Shown piece by piece: positions 11,355 through 23,300 of a DNA stretch of 64,000 nucleotides. This DNA comes from Miscanthus floridulus (lineage: Eukaryota > Streptophyta > Magnoliopsida > Poales > Poaceae). Below the pieces are notes generated by a model. It was not told the DNA's origin and made no database searches. It was given only the letters and a program-made list of their open reading frames with translations. The translations under genes were made by a program, and so were the position numbers. The stretch lies in assembly GCF_019320115.1 (NCBI RefSeq), contig NC_089591.1:17462502-17526501 (forward strand). The letters run 5' to 3'. Position 1 is the first letter of the stretch; each line of letters begins with the position of its first letter.

Positions 11355-12268
11355 GATGGACACAGCAGCACTCCCACCCAGGAGCAGCACATTCCTGCAT
11401 GTGTTTGGCACTCCAACCCTTTTGTGGAGGGTGCTACATTTCGTGGGATACGCTAAGCCGCCTCGTTATACTTGGAAGCAAGTAGAGGCTCTTGGAAGTG
11501 TTAGTTGATATTTGTCAAGAGTTTGGTGACGAGTTGATCAATGGACCAGCCGAGTCCATTCCTCGAGTAGCCCCGTCTGAGGTAGTTTGGCTAGATTTTG
11601 AGGATGATCCCTTGGTAATGTCAGAGACAGAGCGGGTTCAGAGCTTTGGGCCAGCCATGAGTGCTATGATGGTTGTTCTGAAGATGTTCTATGATCGTCA
11701 GAGCACTTATGTTAGTGTTTTGATAGCACTTCAGCAGGCACAGAATGAACGACACAAGTGGAAGAAATGTACGCGCAAGTATGGTAAAGAGTTTAGGGCA
11801 GCCCAAAATGAGATAGGTGGTTTTATGGATGCTTTGGAAACTCGCAGGCAGCAGTTTATGAGCGTTGTTAGGGAAAGAGATGCTAACCATGATCAGATCA
11901 AGCAGTTGACTCGTGAGCGGGATGATGCAATCCGTCTGGCACAAACTAGGAACAATGCTAGGGTCTTGGCTAAAATTTGTGCTGAAATAAGAGAGAATGA
12001 ACTCCTCCACTAGATTAAAGAACTATAGATTGACGTTCACCATCTCAATAATTAGATCAATCCAATTCCTCACCCTATTCCAATGTACCCCGTGGTGGGA
12101 GGACCACAGGTAATCTTCACTGATGATGATGGCATGGAAATAGATGCCAAAGTCATCGCAATGCCTGAAGCTATAGAAGAAGAAGAAGAAGAGGAGGAGG
12201 AACTGGAGCCTATCGAAGATGAAGATGGTGAAGTAGTGATTGATGCTGCCACCGATGAAGAAGCATAA
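11355..12268 (+). pseudogene. Element J orf0 remnant
   Basis: An extra ORF upstream of gag, as described for RIRE3 and RIRE8 of the Del lineage. A candidate start ATG at 11355 is followed by about 45 residues; a frameshift near 11490 moves the reading to the frame beginning LVDICQEFGDEL. That frame continues with a charged, probably coiled-coil region (QQAQNERHKWKKC, QIKQLTRERDDAI) to TAG 12011-12013. After more stops, an acidic tail follows with nine consecutive Glu (12177-12205). No enzyme motif is visible. The function of orf0 is unknown to me. Confidence 0.65.
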
Positions 12269-12629
12269 TTTAGCTATAGCACTAAGACAGATGCACTAGT
12301 TCATATATTTTGCTTTCTTCTAGAAGGACATGTAACTTAAATTCAGCTACTGACTTTGATGTAATCTCTGATACTTTCATGTTTGCTCCATGTGGATGTG
12401 AGCATTGATAAAAGTCCAGCTTTGATGTTGGCAAAAATTTGGCATGTAAGCGTATGCATCGCGAGAATGTGCAGAGTAAAATATTGGCAATGTTATGAGG
12501 ATGAATTATTGTGCCTCTATTTATTGAATGAAATTATTCTCTCCAATAAGTTCAGTTTGACATAATTCTATAATTCATCTGTAATGTTTCTGACATCGTC
12601 CATCATTACTCACTATTGCACTTCTCCAG
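12269..12629 (+). other. Spacer between orf0 and gag of element J
   Basis: About 360 bases without a conserved reading frame. AT-rich, no strong repeat. Nothing further seen. Confidence 0.5.
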
Positions 12630-13397
12630 ATGTCATGCAATCTACGTTTGGGCAGAGTTGGGGGTAGTGGTGATGAGGATCTCCCACCATCATCACCGCC
12701 CACATCATCTGATCTGTTGGCCATGCTTGTTGAAGGTCAACGTGCTTTAGGGGATGCCATGCGTACCCTAGCACAGCATCAAGCACAGGGTCGCAACCAA
12801 CATCAGGGACCAGAGCCAAATCAATATAGTGATTTTAAAGAATTCCACGACACCAAGCCACCAATTTTCAAAGAAGCTGAAGAGCCGCTCCAGACCGAAG
12901 AGTGGCTAAACATGCTTGAGCACAAGTTTCGTTTGCTTAGGCTGATAGAACAAATGAAGACTTAGTATGCTTTGCATCAGTTGCAAGGACCAGCAGGTAT
13001 ACGATGGCATCATTATAGGTCCACCTTACCTGAGAATGCTTAGATCACTTGGAACCAATTCTAGGATGCTTTCAAGGGTCATTATATTCCTCCCGGCTTG
13101 ATGGCCATGAAGCACACTGAGTTCATGAAGCTGGTACAAGGCACCAAGAATCTTACTGAATATCTTCATGCATTCAATCATCTGGCAAGGTATGCCCTAG
13201 AATTTGTTGATACAGAAGCAAAGAAAATCGCTAGCTTCAAGAGAGGGCTTTGCCCCAAACTGATGAAGACCTTGGGGAGCAACAAGAGTACTACTTTCAA
13301 TGAGTTCGTGAGTGATGCTCTCACTCAAGAGAACAACAATAATGCCTATGTAGCTTTCAAGAATCGTAAGAGGACCTTTGAGGAAATTGCATCTTAG
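12630..13397 (+). pseudogene. gag: Element J gag capsid
   Basis: Gag of a Tekay-type chromovirus. Seen in one frame: a Ser/Pro-rich N-terminus, FHDTKPPIFKEAEEPLQTEEWL, LQGPAGIRWHHY, YIPPGLMAMKHTEFMKLVQG and LARYALEFVDTEAKKIASFKRGL, all characteristic of the chromovirus capsid core. In-frame TAG stops at 12963, 13041, 13062 and 13395 break it. The same frame runs on into the zinc knuckle and protease, so gag and the start of pol were one polyprotein. Confidence 0.85.
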
Positions 13398-13409
13398 GCT
13401 AAAGCTCCT

Positions 13410-14309
13410 ATGGCAGTCAAGAGTCAGTTTTGTCCACCTGTTGTAGCCACAAAGTATCATCCGCCTCAAAAGCAGAATCAGGCCAAGACTGGGTTCCGTA
13501 AGGCCTTTACTATTCCTCGTCCAAAAGGCACCATAGGACCAAGGAATTCTTTTGTTCTGCCAAGTAACTGGCCCTACTGGAATTGTGGCAAGATGGGTCA
13601 TTGGTCCAAGAGTTGTCCTTATCCTCAGAAGAATAATCAGAAGCAGGGGAATTCTGGTGCTTGTCAAGGTCATGTTAACTACACCAACATGACAGGGATA
13701 CCCTCAGGCGAGGTGGTCACTACAAGTAAGTTTCTTGTGAATCAACACCCTGCAGTTGTACTGTTTGATTCCAGTGCTTCGCATTCATTCATGAGTCTAG
13801 TATTTGCATCAAAGTATAATCAGAAGGTAATTACACTATCCACTGGTAGTTATTGCATTAGTGCAGCTAGAACTAATATTTCTACCAATCAGGTAGTGCA
13901 GGATGTGAGTATCAAAATAGAGGGACGAGTGTATATGTCCGATCTAGTAGTTTTGCCAGGTTTAGGTATAGATGTAATATTGGGGATGAAGTGGATGAGT
14001 GGTCATGGAGTGCTCATTGATACTTCCACTAGGGTCGTTATGTTGAGGGATCCTATCAGCAATGAGGCTTTCCTGGTGCCACTTCCTAGAGATCTGGACC
14101 TCCACAACACTGGCAATGCTATCCAGACGCCGAGAATTGAGGACGTTCTGGTAGTTTGTGAATTTCCAGATGTATTTCCTGATGATCTACCTAGTTTACC
14201 ACCAGATCGAGATATCGAATTCAAGATTGAGTTAGTGCCGGGTACTGCACCTATTTCTAGAAGGCCTTATAGGATGCCATCCAATGAGTTAGCAGAGCTT
14301 AAAGTTTAG
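13410..14309 (+). pseudogene. Element J zinc knuckle, aspartic protease and N-terminal RT
   Basis: Same frame as gag. The zinc knuckle reads WNCGKMGHWSKSCP; the first Cys of the CCHC motif is replaced, so zinc binding would be lost. The protease follows with DSSASHSF starting at 13767, where family members have DSGASHSF, so the catalytic Gly is Ser here, then GLGIDVILGMKWM. The pol linker FPDVFPDDLPSLPPDR and the start of RT follow. TAG 14307, TGA 14340 and TAG 14358 lie in this frame. Two altered key residues and the stops make it inactive. Confidence 0.85.
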
Positions 14310-14360
14310 TTACAAGATCTGTTAGAAAAGGGTCTTATCTGACCTAGTGTATCTCCCTAG

Positions 14361-15660
14361 AGTTGTCCCACTATATTTGTGAAGAAGGACAAGTCATTGC
14401 GCATGTGTGTGGATTATCGTCCACTCAATGCCGTGACAATCAAGAACAAGTACCCATTGCCTTGCAATTATATTTTATTTGGTTAGTTGTCTAAGGCAAA
14501 GGTATTCTCCAAAATTATTTGAGATCTGGCTATCATCAAATAAAAAATAGACCGGAGGATATACCTAAAACTGCTTTCTTCACCAGATATGGGTTGTATG
14601 AGCATCTTGTTATGTCTTCTGGTTTGACCAATGCTCCTGCATACTTCGTATATCTGATGAATTTAGTATTCATGTCAGAACTGGACAAATTTGTGGTTGT
14701 CTTCATTGATGACATTTTGATCTTTTTTGTGAATGCTGAAGAGCATGCCGGACATCTGAGAATTGTTTTATCCAAACTACGAGAGCATAAGCTTTATGCC
14801 AAGTTCAGTAAATGTGAGTTTTGGCTAAAGAAAGTACCTTCTTGGTCCATGTGTTATCTGATGAAGGAATTTTGGTTGATCCAACTAAGGTGCAAGAAGT
14901 CTTGGATCGGAAAGCACCAACTTTAGTGCATGAGGTTAGGAGTTTTCTTGGTTTGGCTGGCTATTATCATCGCTTCATCTGGGATTTCTCTAAAATAGCC
15001 AAGCCCATAACCAGGTTGCTTCAGAAAGATGTGAAGTTTGTTTGGACTCCGGAGTGTGAAACAACTTTTCACACTTTGCAGACTTTATTGACTTCAGCTC
15101 CTATCTTGGCACAACCTGATATCGAGAAACCTTTTGATATGTTTTATGATGCATTAGGTACCGGTTTAGGATGTGTTCTTATGTAGGAAGGTCGGGTTAT
15201 TGCTTATGCCTCGCATCAACTAAGGAAGCACGAAGTCAATTATCCAACTCATGATCTAGAGTTAGCTATGGTTGTTCATGCTTTGAAGATTTGGAGGCAT
15301 TACCTACTCGATAACGTGTGTCATATCTATACTGATCATAAAAGCCTCAAGTATATCTTCACTCAACCAGAATTGAACATGAGGTAGAGAAGATGGCTAG
15401 AGTTGATTAAAGATTATAACTTAGAAGTACATTATCATCCTAGCAAAGCAAATGTGGTTGCTGACACTTTGAGTAGAAAGTCTCACTGCAATTCTCTCTT
15501 GGAAGGAGATTATCATTTGGCACATCTGTTACATCCTGCTATGTTGCACAGTATTACTCTCAGTTGCTCTCTTGAAAGTAAAATTATCGAGCTTCAGAAG
15601 TCCGATGTGGGTGTGTTCCACATAAAAAGGAAGATGAAGGAGCAAGAAACAAAACACTTC
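14361..15660 (+). pseudogene. Element J reverse transcriptase and RNase H
   Basis: RT motifs occur in several frames: [25 protein letters not shown] and the catalytic core [10 protein letters not shown] (about 14690-14725), then VRSFLGLAGYYHRFI of the connection region. RNase H follows with [33 protein letters not shown] and [11 protein letters not shown], ending near ADTLSRK. Frameshifts fall between 14360 and 14519 and again near 14820, and TAG stops lie at 15184 and 15385. The usual Asp-Ala-Ser of the RNase H start reads Asp-Ala-Leu. Confidence 0.85.
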
Positions 15661-16990
15661 TGAGTAGATGAGAAGGGTGTCCTATGGTTTAAGGATAGAC
15701 TTGTAGTGTCAAAGGACAAAGAGCTTAGAAACCAAATCTTAGGTGAAGCTCACTCCTCCAAGTTATCTATTCACCTAGGAAGTAGCAAAATGTATCAAGA
15801 CTTGAAACCTCGCTTTTGGTGGACCAAGATGAAGAAAGAAATCACAGGTTATGTTGCAAGGTGTGACAATTGTTGTAGAGTCAAAGCAATTCACTTGAAG
15901 GATGTTGGACTTCTTCAACCATTATCTATTCTAGGATGGAAATGGGAAGAAATTAGTATGGATTTCATTGTTGGACTTCCCCCTACTCAAAAGAATTTTA
16001 ATTCTATATGGGTAATAGTGGATCGTTTAACCAAGTCTGCCCATTTCACACCAGTTAGAACCGACTATCGACCAAGTGACTATGCTGAGTTGTATTTTAA
16101 TCAGATAGTATGTCTCCATGGTGTTCATAGAACCATTGTATCTGACAGAGGACCTCAGTTCACTGCTTGTTTTTGGGAACATTTGCACAAGATGTTAGGC
16201 ACCAACTTAGTTAGAAGTTCTGCTTATCATCCATAGACCTCCGAACAGACGAAGCGAGTGAATCAAATATTGGAAGACATGTTCAGAGCTTGTGTCATAT
16301 CTTCCAAAGGTTCATGGGAGAAGTGGTTACCCTTGGCTGAATTTTCCTATAATAATAGCTATCAAGAAAGTACCAAGATGGCTCTGTTCGAAGCATTGTA
16401 TGGCCGCAAATGTAGAACTCCTTTGAACTAGGTTGAATCCAGAGAAAGGAGATACTATAGTATTGATTTCATCGAGGAGGCTGAACAACAAGTCCATACT
16501 ATCTAGAAACATATGGAAGCTGCTCAAGCTAGGCAGAAAAGCTATGCGGATAAAAGAAGGAAGCCCATTGAGTTTGAAGTTGGTGATTATGTTTATCTGA
16601 AAGTATCACTGATAAAAGGTGTGCAACAGTTTGGAGTAAAGAGGAAACTTGCACCTAGATATGTAGATCCATATCCGATAATAGAGAAGAGTGGGAGAGT
16701 AGCCCACAAGATAGAGTTACCTTATAAGATGAGAGCTATCTTCAATGTTTTTCATGTATCTCAATTAAAGAAATGTCTCCGTATTCCCGAAGAAAGAGTT
16801 TCACTTAGAAATATCAAGTTGAAATCAGATCTATCCTATGAAGAAAGGCCGATGCGGGTTATTGATACTAAAGAGAGAGTAACCCGGAGTTGGGTGGTCA
16901 AGTTTTACAAGGTCGTGTGAAGTAATCAGGGTAGTGAGAGCGATGCAATGTGGAAACGGGAAGATTATTAGAAGGATGTATACGCTACCT
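15661..16990 (+). pseudogene. Element J integrase and chromodomain remnant
   Basis: The HHCC zinc-binding region is present (EAHSSKLSIHLG ... ARCDNC), then the catalytic core with Asp in ISMDFIVGLPP and Asp in VSDRGPQFTA. The third acidic residue is lost: the codon at 16252-16254 encodes Lys where relatives have Glu in QTERVNQ. The C-terminus carries a chromovirus-type region (FHVSQLKKC) and a chromodomain-like tail, ERVTRSWVVKFYKV, followed beyond TGA 16918 by WKRED. Chromodomains in this lineage steer integration toward heterochromatin. Stops: 15661, 16234, 16429, 16504, 16918. Confidence 0.85.
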
Positions 16991-17035
16991 TTTATTCAAA
17001 ATGGTACGCTTTTCAAATCTTGGGATGAGATTTTT

Positions 17036-17050
17036 ATAAAGGGGGAGGGC
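17036..17050 (+). other. Element J polypurine tract
   Basis: ATAAAGGGGGAGGGC-type purine run directly before the 3' LTR start at 17051. Confidence 0.8.
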
Positions 17051-20000
17051 TATAACACCCTAGGTGTTAGGCTTGCATAATTGCACTTGCATTTGCATGA
17101 GCATAAGCATCAAACATTCATATATGAGCTTTTATAGGTGAAACGTACAATTGAAACATGTGAAACATGCCTTGTTATTCTATGTTTTCCATATGTGTAT
17201 GCTTATGATCATGTGTGGTTAATGCAAGTGGGTGATGTTTGGTCACTAAAACACCTTAGCTACACTTAGGATGCCTAATGGAACAATGTTCATGTGGATC
17301 ACTTTACCTAATTAAGCTCCTAATTGATGACATGCTTGGTTGACCTAGGAAGTATTTGTGTGGGACCAATGTGAAATGCTTGTGGGACCTTAGGGGTGCC
17401 CTAAACATGTTTATAATATCACTAGGACTAACTTTGGTATTCATGACTAAGGCTAGTTTGGTCTCTAAGTCATATCTATAATGTAAATTACCATTTCCAT
17501 GATGGATGTTTGACCTAAGTTGAAGTATAACCTAGATTGTTTGCATGGATGTGCACCCTAAAACAAAGTTGTAGTACTTGGGTAGCGTAACAACTTTTAG
17601 TTTTGGATTATAGGCGAATTCAGCTCCTAACATGCTTGAATTTGGATGATAAAAATCATTGCAATGTTGTTTTTCAAACTTAGGAAATTTTCTAAGTCTA
17701 ACTAGGTTTCACAGTTTGATGTATCCTACTTTGGGTTGATGTAACTTCTAAACCTTTGCAAATTAGAAGATGATTTCTAAATCAATCTGGTAGCCCTCAC
17801 ATAGATCTCCAACTCTTATTAATGTAATTTGTGCTAACTCACCACGGTTTTATAGTTTGGAGGGTGAGAAAGCACGCTATCAGTCGACCGACGCTGAGCC
17901 TGATGGCCATCATGACCAGGCCGTCATGGCCGACCACGGCCAGTCCGAGCACACTAGGTGGAAGCCATACGCTGGTGTTGCCCCACCGGTCAGGCCATCA
18001 TGGACACCTCAATGCCCTGCGCCTGATGCTTCACATTGCTGGCCTCACTCGTGTCCATTCACCTCGTTCGAGCCACGCAAAGCAACACGCCGCATCACTG
18101 CCATCGCCGCCGAGAGCCCGCCGCCGCGTAGCTCCTCTGCTGGCCAGCCATTGTGCAATTGCTCGTGCACGTAGATGTGCCTTGCTCTACTCTACTCTGT
18201 CGACCCATTTGCAGCACCGTTCGAGCCAAGGTGAGGGCCTATTGGCCATTCCCCTCACTGCTGCCACGACTGGAACCTCGTTGGACTTTGAGCTCGCCAT
18301 GGCCTGAGCTAACCACCATGCCTATGTCCTTCCTTTCCTTCGCATCGTCTTCTCCATGTCTCATAGATGCTCTAACCCTAACTCGCCTTAACTCTACCCC
18401 TCCGACCTCACCGGCATGTGAGCCTTCCCGGAGTGAGTTTCGCTGCCGCGCGAACATGCCCGTGGCCAGGCTTCCCTAGCACACCCACTAACCCTAGATT
18501 AGCCTTGGGAGTCTTGCCTCAGCACTGTGATGTCATAGCCTCTCTCGTCTATCCCAGTCGTGGCTGAAGACGGCTGATGCACCTCTGTGCAGCGCCGTCG
18601 TGTCACCATGGCCGGCGATGAGCTATCCTCGGTGTATCTTTGCCTCAACCACCTAGCTCTATCGACGTGGAAGAGAGTGAGGAACATCATGGTGGAGTCA
18701 GTTTCACCGAAGAGTTCGCCATTGGGTAGCTAGCACTGGTCAAACCACCACCCCTATCTCTGGGTGACTGACCAGTGGGGTTCGTTGACTGTTGGGTCCC
18801 GCATGTCAGCGACTGTAGTTCTAGGTTTTGTTTATTTCTTTTCCAGATTTTTGTGCTAACTTTGGAAAATGATATCTAGAGCTAGGAATGTCCAAATTGA
18901 GTGAACCAAATTTTGTTGGATTCCTTATGAAGTGTAGTATTTGATAAAAATATGAAATGCACTATTTCTAGTATTTTTCTTGGAGAATAAAATAGAGCTT
19001 GATAAATGCTTTTTGAATGGTTTCAATCTTGTAAAATGTAAAACTTGAGCTAGGAAAATTATAAAAATGTGATTCCAATTTTGTTGGACTTGTATTCTCA
19101 TGTACTACCAAGGAAAAATGTTGGTTGTACAGTGATCTTGCTGGAAATAGGAATTTGCTATTTATCTTAAATAAATGCTTGATTCTTGTGCTATTTTTCA
19201 TGGTAAAAATATGTATCCAATGAGCATGAAACTTTTTGTACAATGTTCTTGTGCTATGATGAAGCTAAGAAAAGTATTAATTCTGTTCTTTGACACTTTT
19301 CAATAGGATTTCCTATTTATCCTATTTTAAGCCCTGTTGGCTTTTCATTTTTATGTAGGATGTTCTACTTGTTAAAATGATACGAAATTTATACAGTACC
19401 TACTGGGTACATATATAAGCTACTATATTTTTTGTGGAATTTACTGTACACTTTTGCAATGTGTTCATTATTTCACCTAATTATCTAAATAAATTAATAA
19501 AGGCATGAAAACAATTTATTTAGGAAAGGCTACTATGTTTTCTAGTGCTCATTTGATGTATGTTAACTGTTGGTAACATTGGTGGTGCTCAAAGTACCAT
19601 TCTTGTATGTAGTGAAATATTATTTTCCCTAAACTTTATTTATCGTGACTTTCTGGACAGATTCTAGAGTTAAGCAAATTACATGGTGAAGATAATGTTT
19701 TCTATGAATCTTGTCTATAACAAAGTTGTAGATAACTCACTTATATAGCCTGTGTTAAATTTTCATGGCATTTGTCCAAATGGCTTATGAGTTATGACTG
19801 TTCAAAGTTGGTCTTCACAACTTGCAGTTTTCTGGAATTTCTAGACCAGGTTTGATAAATGTGCCTGTTTGGCCTTGTTAACTTGCGAATCATGCTGAGA
19901 TGATTAAATATGAATTGTAGATAATTTCATAATCTTTCCATGTTGTCTTGTTGCATGTCTTTTGGGTTAGTACAACTCCAGTTATGAGTTAAACTAGCAG

Positions 20001-20717
20001 CTGTTGTCTGCAGCCATAAATCTGTGAATGCAGTCAATAACTTGATTGCTTTATTTGAGTTGATGTGATGATTTAGATGCTTAGGCTAATTAAGATAAAT
20101 TATTAGTTGCAAATGCTAGACCTCTTACTGAAGATGAACAACTTTATCTTAGGTTGTTAGAACTTGGTGAGTGTGTAGTTCTTGTTTTCAAGAAGAGATA
20201 TGCATCTACTCAGTAAAATAAATGTTAATCTTAAATCATCATGTCATTCATGTGTCCGTCTTTACATGGTTGTACATTTAGTCATCTCGTTCCATCTCTT
20301 TTCCATGCATGACTCTTATGCGGTGCATATGCATGCAATAGGTGTTTCGAATAGAGTCATGCTTCTGGAATTCGAACAAGGACTTGCTTTTGCTGGATAT
20401 GACTATGGAGCTGGCTTGTATTTGAACTAAGTGTGTGTGATGGTTTCCAACTAGTTTGCTTCCGTTATTTGTGAACTCAAGTTGTAATAACTATGTGAAC
20501 TCCGATGTATGAGATACTTGTGAACTACTTGTGAAATGTATGTAACATGTGGCTTGTTTTGTTGAATCACTATGATCTTGGTTGTATGTAAGTTGGTTTG
20601 AAATCCTTTGTGGTTTTAGTTGACTACCGGATTTATATGGGTTCAAGTATGACGGTTTGATCACTCAGGTGATTGCTTTTGTAATTGTGCTCTTATAAAT
20701 TGGTCGGTTCTGTTACA
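17051..20717 (+). repeat. Element J 3' LTR (3667 bp)
   Basis: Starts TATAACACCCTAGG and ends CTGTTACA. Relative to the 5' LTR it lacks about 1.29 kb at position about 20388, where GGACTT joins GCTTTTGC; a short CTT homology at the junction suggests a microhomology deletion. The remaining sequence aligns with many scattered substitutions, mostly transitions. Confidence 0.9.
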
Positions 20718-20722
20718 GCGAC

Positions 20723-21162
20723 AGCCTTGTCATCCTATGTATTCCACTACTTTAGAATAAGTTATTAAATCTTAGGGCTCATTGTGCTTCGTGTTCAGTT
20801 AAATCCAACGCAAGTATGCTCTGAAGTATTTATTGAATCCTGATCTGCTAAACTTAGATATATTGTTTGCCTCATAGTACTTGGTTTATCTTGCAGTCAC
20901 TCTATGACCTCTCTCTACCTGCGCCATCATTTAGTTTTCATTCTTGTTTTAGTCCTTTAGTTATTACTCTAGTTTATCCCCGGTATAAGAACGTGATAGT
21001 TCATAGTCATTTTTCACTTAGAATTCACTCTACTAATTGTCTAGCCAAACTTAGCTTCCCTGTGGAAATAATACGATACTTGGAATACTCCCAAGTGAAG
21101 TGATGCATCGATATATTTTGTGCGTTTGCGGAATTGTCCAATAGTCATAAGAAGTATCAACA
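20723..21162 (+). repeat. Element A 3' LTR, right segment
   Basis: Continues the LTR of A after the second target-site copy of J (20718-20722) and ends AAGTATCAACA, the mirror of its start TGTTGAT. It contains the GGAATACTCCCAAGTGAA and GCGTTTGCGGAATTG segments also found near the 3' ends of the LTRs of B and D, which places all three in one family group. Confidence 0.8.
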
Positions 21163-21759
21163 GCCACCAAGGCTTAAGGGTGCCCAGCAACCAGCTCAAG
21201 GCCGAGCTCCACCTCTATTTATAGCCCCCAAGCCAAATAGAACCGTTGGAGCCTTGGAGCACATTTCTGCGTGGTCACCAGACAGCAACGTGCATGCACC
21301 GAACATAGGTTGGTGGTGCCCAATGGTCAAATTGCACAAACTAGCCATTGTGACCCAGGCACCAGACATAGGGGTCGGTGCACCGCCCAAGGGGTGGTGG
21401 TGCCCCCACGCCACCGAAAACGTGTTTTCGCCCCTCTTTGGAAAAAATATGGCGGTGCCTGGCACCGGACAGTCCAGTGACCATGGCGGTGCCCCTTCAT
21501 CTCAAATATAAAAACTATCACTTTAATCTTGTAGAGAATTTCATTAGCTTTCCAAAAAGTTCTAGGTCATCAAAATCGGAGTTCAGAATTAAGAGTTATG
21601 CCCAAAATATGAAAGGGTGGTAGTGCTGATTTGGGCACGTTGCAGGGGTGGCAATGCACCATGCCTGGGGTCGCGTTGCCACCGCCCTATGGGGGTGCAC
21701 ACCGGAAAGTGTGGTTGCACCCTCAAGACTAGGCTACGCGTTGGCTACAAGTTTGGCTG
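21163..21759 (-). repeat. Element E LTR, segment left of B
   Basis: On the minus strand this stretch has a TATA box (CTATTTATAG complement, about 21215-21223) and the CACCGGACAGTCCAGTG-like phrase common in SIRE/Maximus copia LTRs of grasses. It joins to 46277-47110 once element B and its CATTT duplication are removed. The LTR continues left of element A, outside the window. Confidence 0.65.
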
Positions 21760-22249
21760 CATTTTGTTGACGGTCATTAACTTTTATCATAAACCATCAA
21801 TATAACTTATATAAATGCATAAAAAGGATCACCAACACCGGTATAGGGGTTTAAACTAATAAATTCCACAAGTTTTGGTGAATCTATGTTTGCAGGAGGA
21901 TTTATACAGAAACCCGGCAAGCTGGACCCAATGATCAGATTTAATCATATTTATCCGCGACAAAAATAACTCCAGAAGATTCTAGAAGACCCTAGGAGAC
22001 TCTCCGCCAAAGATGGAGCCAAGACACTGACAGGAGGGGCCGGTCGGCCCCACCCCTAGGCTGGCCGACCTGTGGGCCCCACTTGTCAGCTTCCCCTTCG
22101 AATGTTAGTTCTCTACTGCCTCCTAGATTGCATCTACGCCGTCCTTTTAAGTTGGTTTGATCCAAGGGTCCAGAACTGATGCTACCCCCTATATATAGCA
22201 GCCCCTGCGGTTGATCCCATTCTTGAGGCTGCACAAGGTGGATAATATT

Positions 22250-22435
22250 CTATGGGATGTCCTTTCCTGTCCACACTTGGGGGTCCATGGAGGTGACGCC
22301 ACATGAGATACCAATGTCGTACCCGAAGATGAGGCCGCCGGTGGTGGCGACGACCCATGTGAGCAGGACGAAGAGGGTCAGCTTGCCCGGGTAGTCCTTG
22401 CCCCCGCCCGTGTTCACGATGGCACCGCCGGCCAT
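22250..22435 (-). pseudogene. Hexose transporter (STP/MST family) first-exon fragment
   Basis: The predicted peptide starts [20 protein letters not shown], the usual N-terminus of plant STP proton/monosaccharide symporters of the plasma membrane. It continues through the first membrane helix and the signature [12 protein letters not shown] and VTSMDP. About 52 residues match the family; the full protein has about 500-530 and 12 helices, so this is a small fragment. After SMDP the sequence departs from the family and stops at 22250. A conserved Gly in ISGGVTSMD is Cys here. The start codon at 22433-22435 is the family start. Confidence 0.8.
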
Positions 22436-22628
22436 CGTGTCCTCTTCCTCTGGCAGCTAGACGGCCGGCCGGAGAGGCAGCTGGCTGAGAAACCAAGGAG
22501 CTGAGGCCTGAGGGAGAGACTATGTATTAGCTGGAGGCCGGAGGGGCTAGCCCAAGCAATGCAATCAGCTGGAGGAGGGCTGACGACTCAGGGTGCTCAA
22601 GGAGACGGAGGGCTGTGCTCCTTATATA
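22436..22628 (-). promoter_or_regulatory. Captured 5' UTR and TATA box of the sugar-transporter fragment
   Basis: On the minus strand TATATAAG (22621-22628) lies about 186 bases upstream of the ATG at 22435, with GC-rich purine/pyrimidine leader sequence between. The layout is that of a normal plant core promoter and leader, so the segment came from genomic DNA rather than spliced mRNA alone. Confidence 0.6.
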
Positions 22629-22742
22629 GGCACGGGCATGGACATGTATATATTATGTATATATATGGACACAACACAATAGAAGATACATATATGATGG
22701 GTATGATTGACGGCACGTAGTTGCATGATGCCTGTGTGTGTA

Positions 22743-23254
22743 CATGCATGGTTTTGTGGTCCATCACACTGGCTGCAGCTAGCACGCAGTCTCTGATCAA
22801 AATGGATGCATGCATGGTTGGCAAGTCAACGCTAGGTTATCTTGGGATGCATACACACACATGTGCTACTACGGTGATTGCATATATATTGAAGATAAGA
22901 TACATGGATGCATGGTCAGAGCAGTTAAGCAACAAGTTGATCGAAGGCGCAGTTCGAGTAACCGTTACGGATGCAGGACCTAGCTGTACGTGCATCTGTA
23001 TGCGGCTGCTGAGTTGGAGAAATTATTTAATCCGTCGTTTCAGTTCCCATATGTATCGTCAGATTATGAGGTGATGAGCTAGCTAGGGTTGACTTGCTGC
23101 TGCCCTGCTGGCCTTCCTCACCAGCATATCTATGTATAATAATATATATAAAAAAATATATGTCCTCCGCCCGTTGCGTTTGCATTATTTGCTTAATAAT
23201 ATCTCAAGATATTATATATCGACCTCTCTAAATATTGCATTGGTTAGTTGGATG

Positions 23255-23300
<46 letters not shown>

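Larger units (their letters stand above)
5856..20717 (+). mobile_element. Element J: Tekay/Del-type Ty3/gypsy chromovirus
   Basis: A complete element bounded by LTRs that begin TATAACACCCTAGG (decayed TGTAACACCC) and end in TTACA. Its target duplication is GTGAC at 5851-5855 and GCGAC at 20718-20722, one transition apart. Internal order is primer site, orf0, gag, protease, RT, RNase H, integrase, chromodomain remnant, polypurine tract, which matches grass Tekay/Del chromoviruses (RIRE3/RIRE8-like, with orf0). Many in-frame stops and frameshifts show the copy is old and inactive. It is inserted in the 3' LTR of element A. Confidence 0.92.
1..21162 (+). mobile_element. Element A: Athila-like Ty3/gypsy element, 3' portion
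   Basis: The left part of this element lies outside the window. Visible in order on the + strand are a gag remnant, a protease remnant, an unassigned ORF, a long non-coding 3' region, a polypurine tract and a 3' LTR. The LTR begins TGTTGAT and ends ATCAACA, perfect 7-base terminal inverted repeats. Element J (5856-20717) sits inside this LTR. Gag resembles the Athila-type gag of grasses. There is no RT, RNase H or integrase between protease and polypurine tract, so this copy could move only with enzymes supplied by a relative. The right flank is the LTR of element E, so A probably inserted into E. The matching left target duplication is outside the window. Confidence 0.8.

Noticed and set aside
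22250..22435. A working sugar-transporter gene
   Set aside because: Only the first ~52 residues match; the rest of the 12-helix protein is absent.
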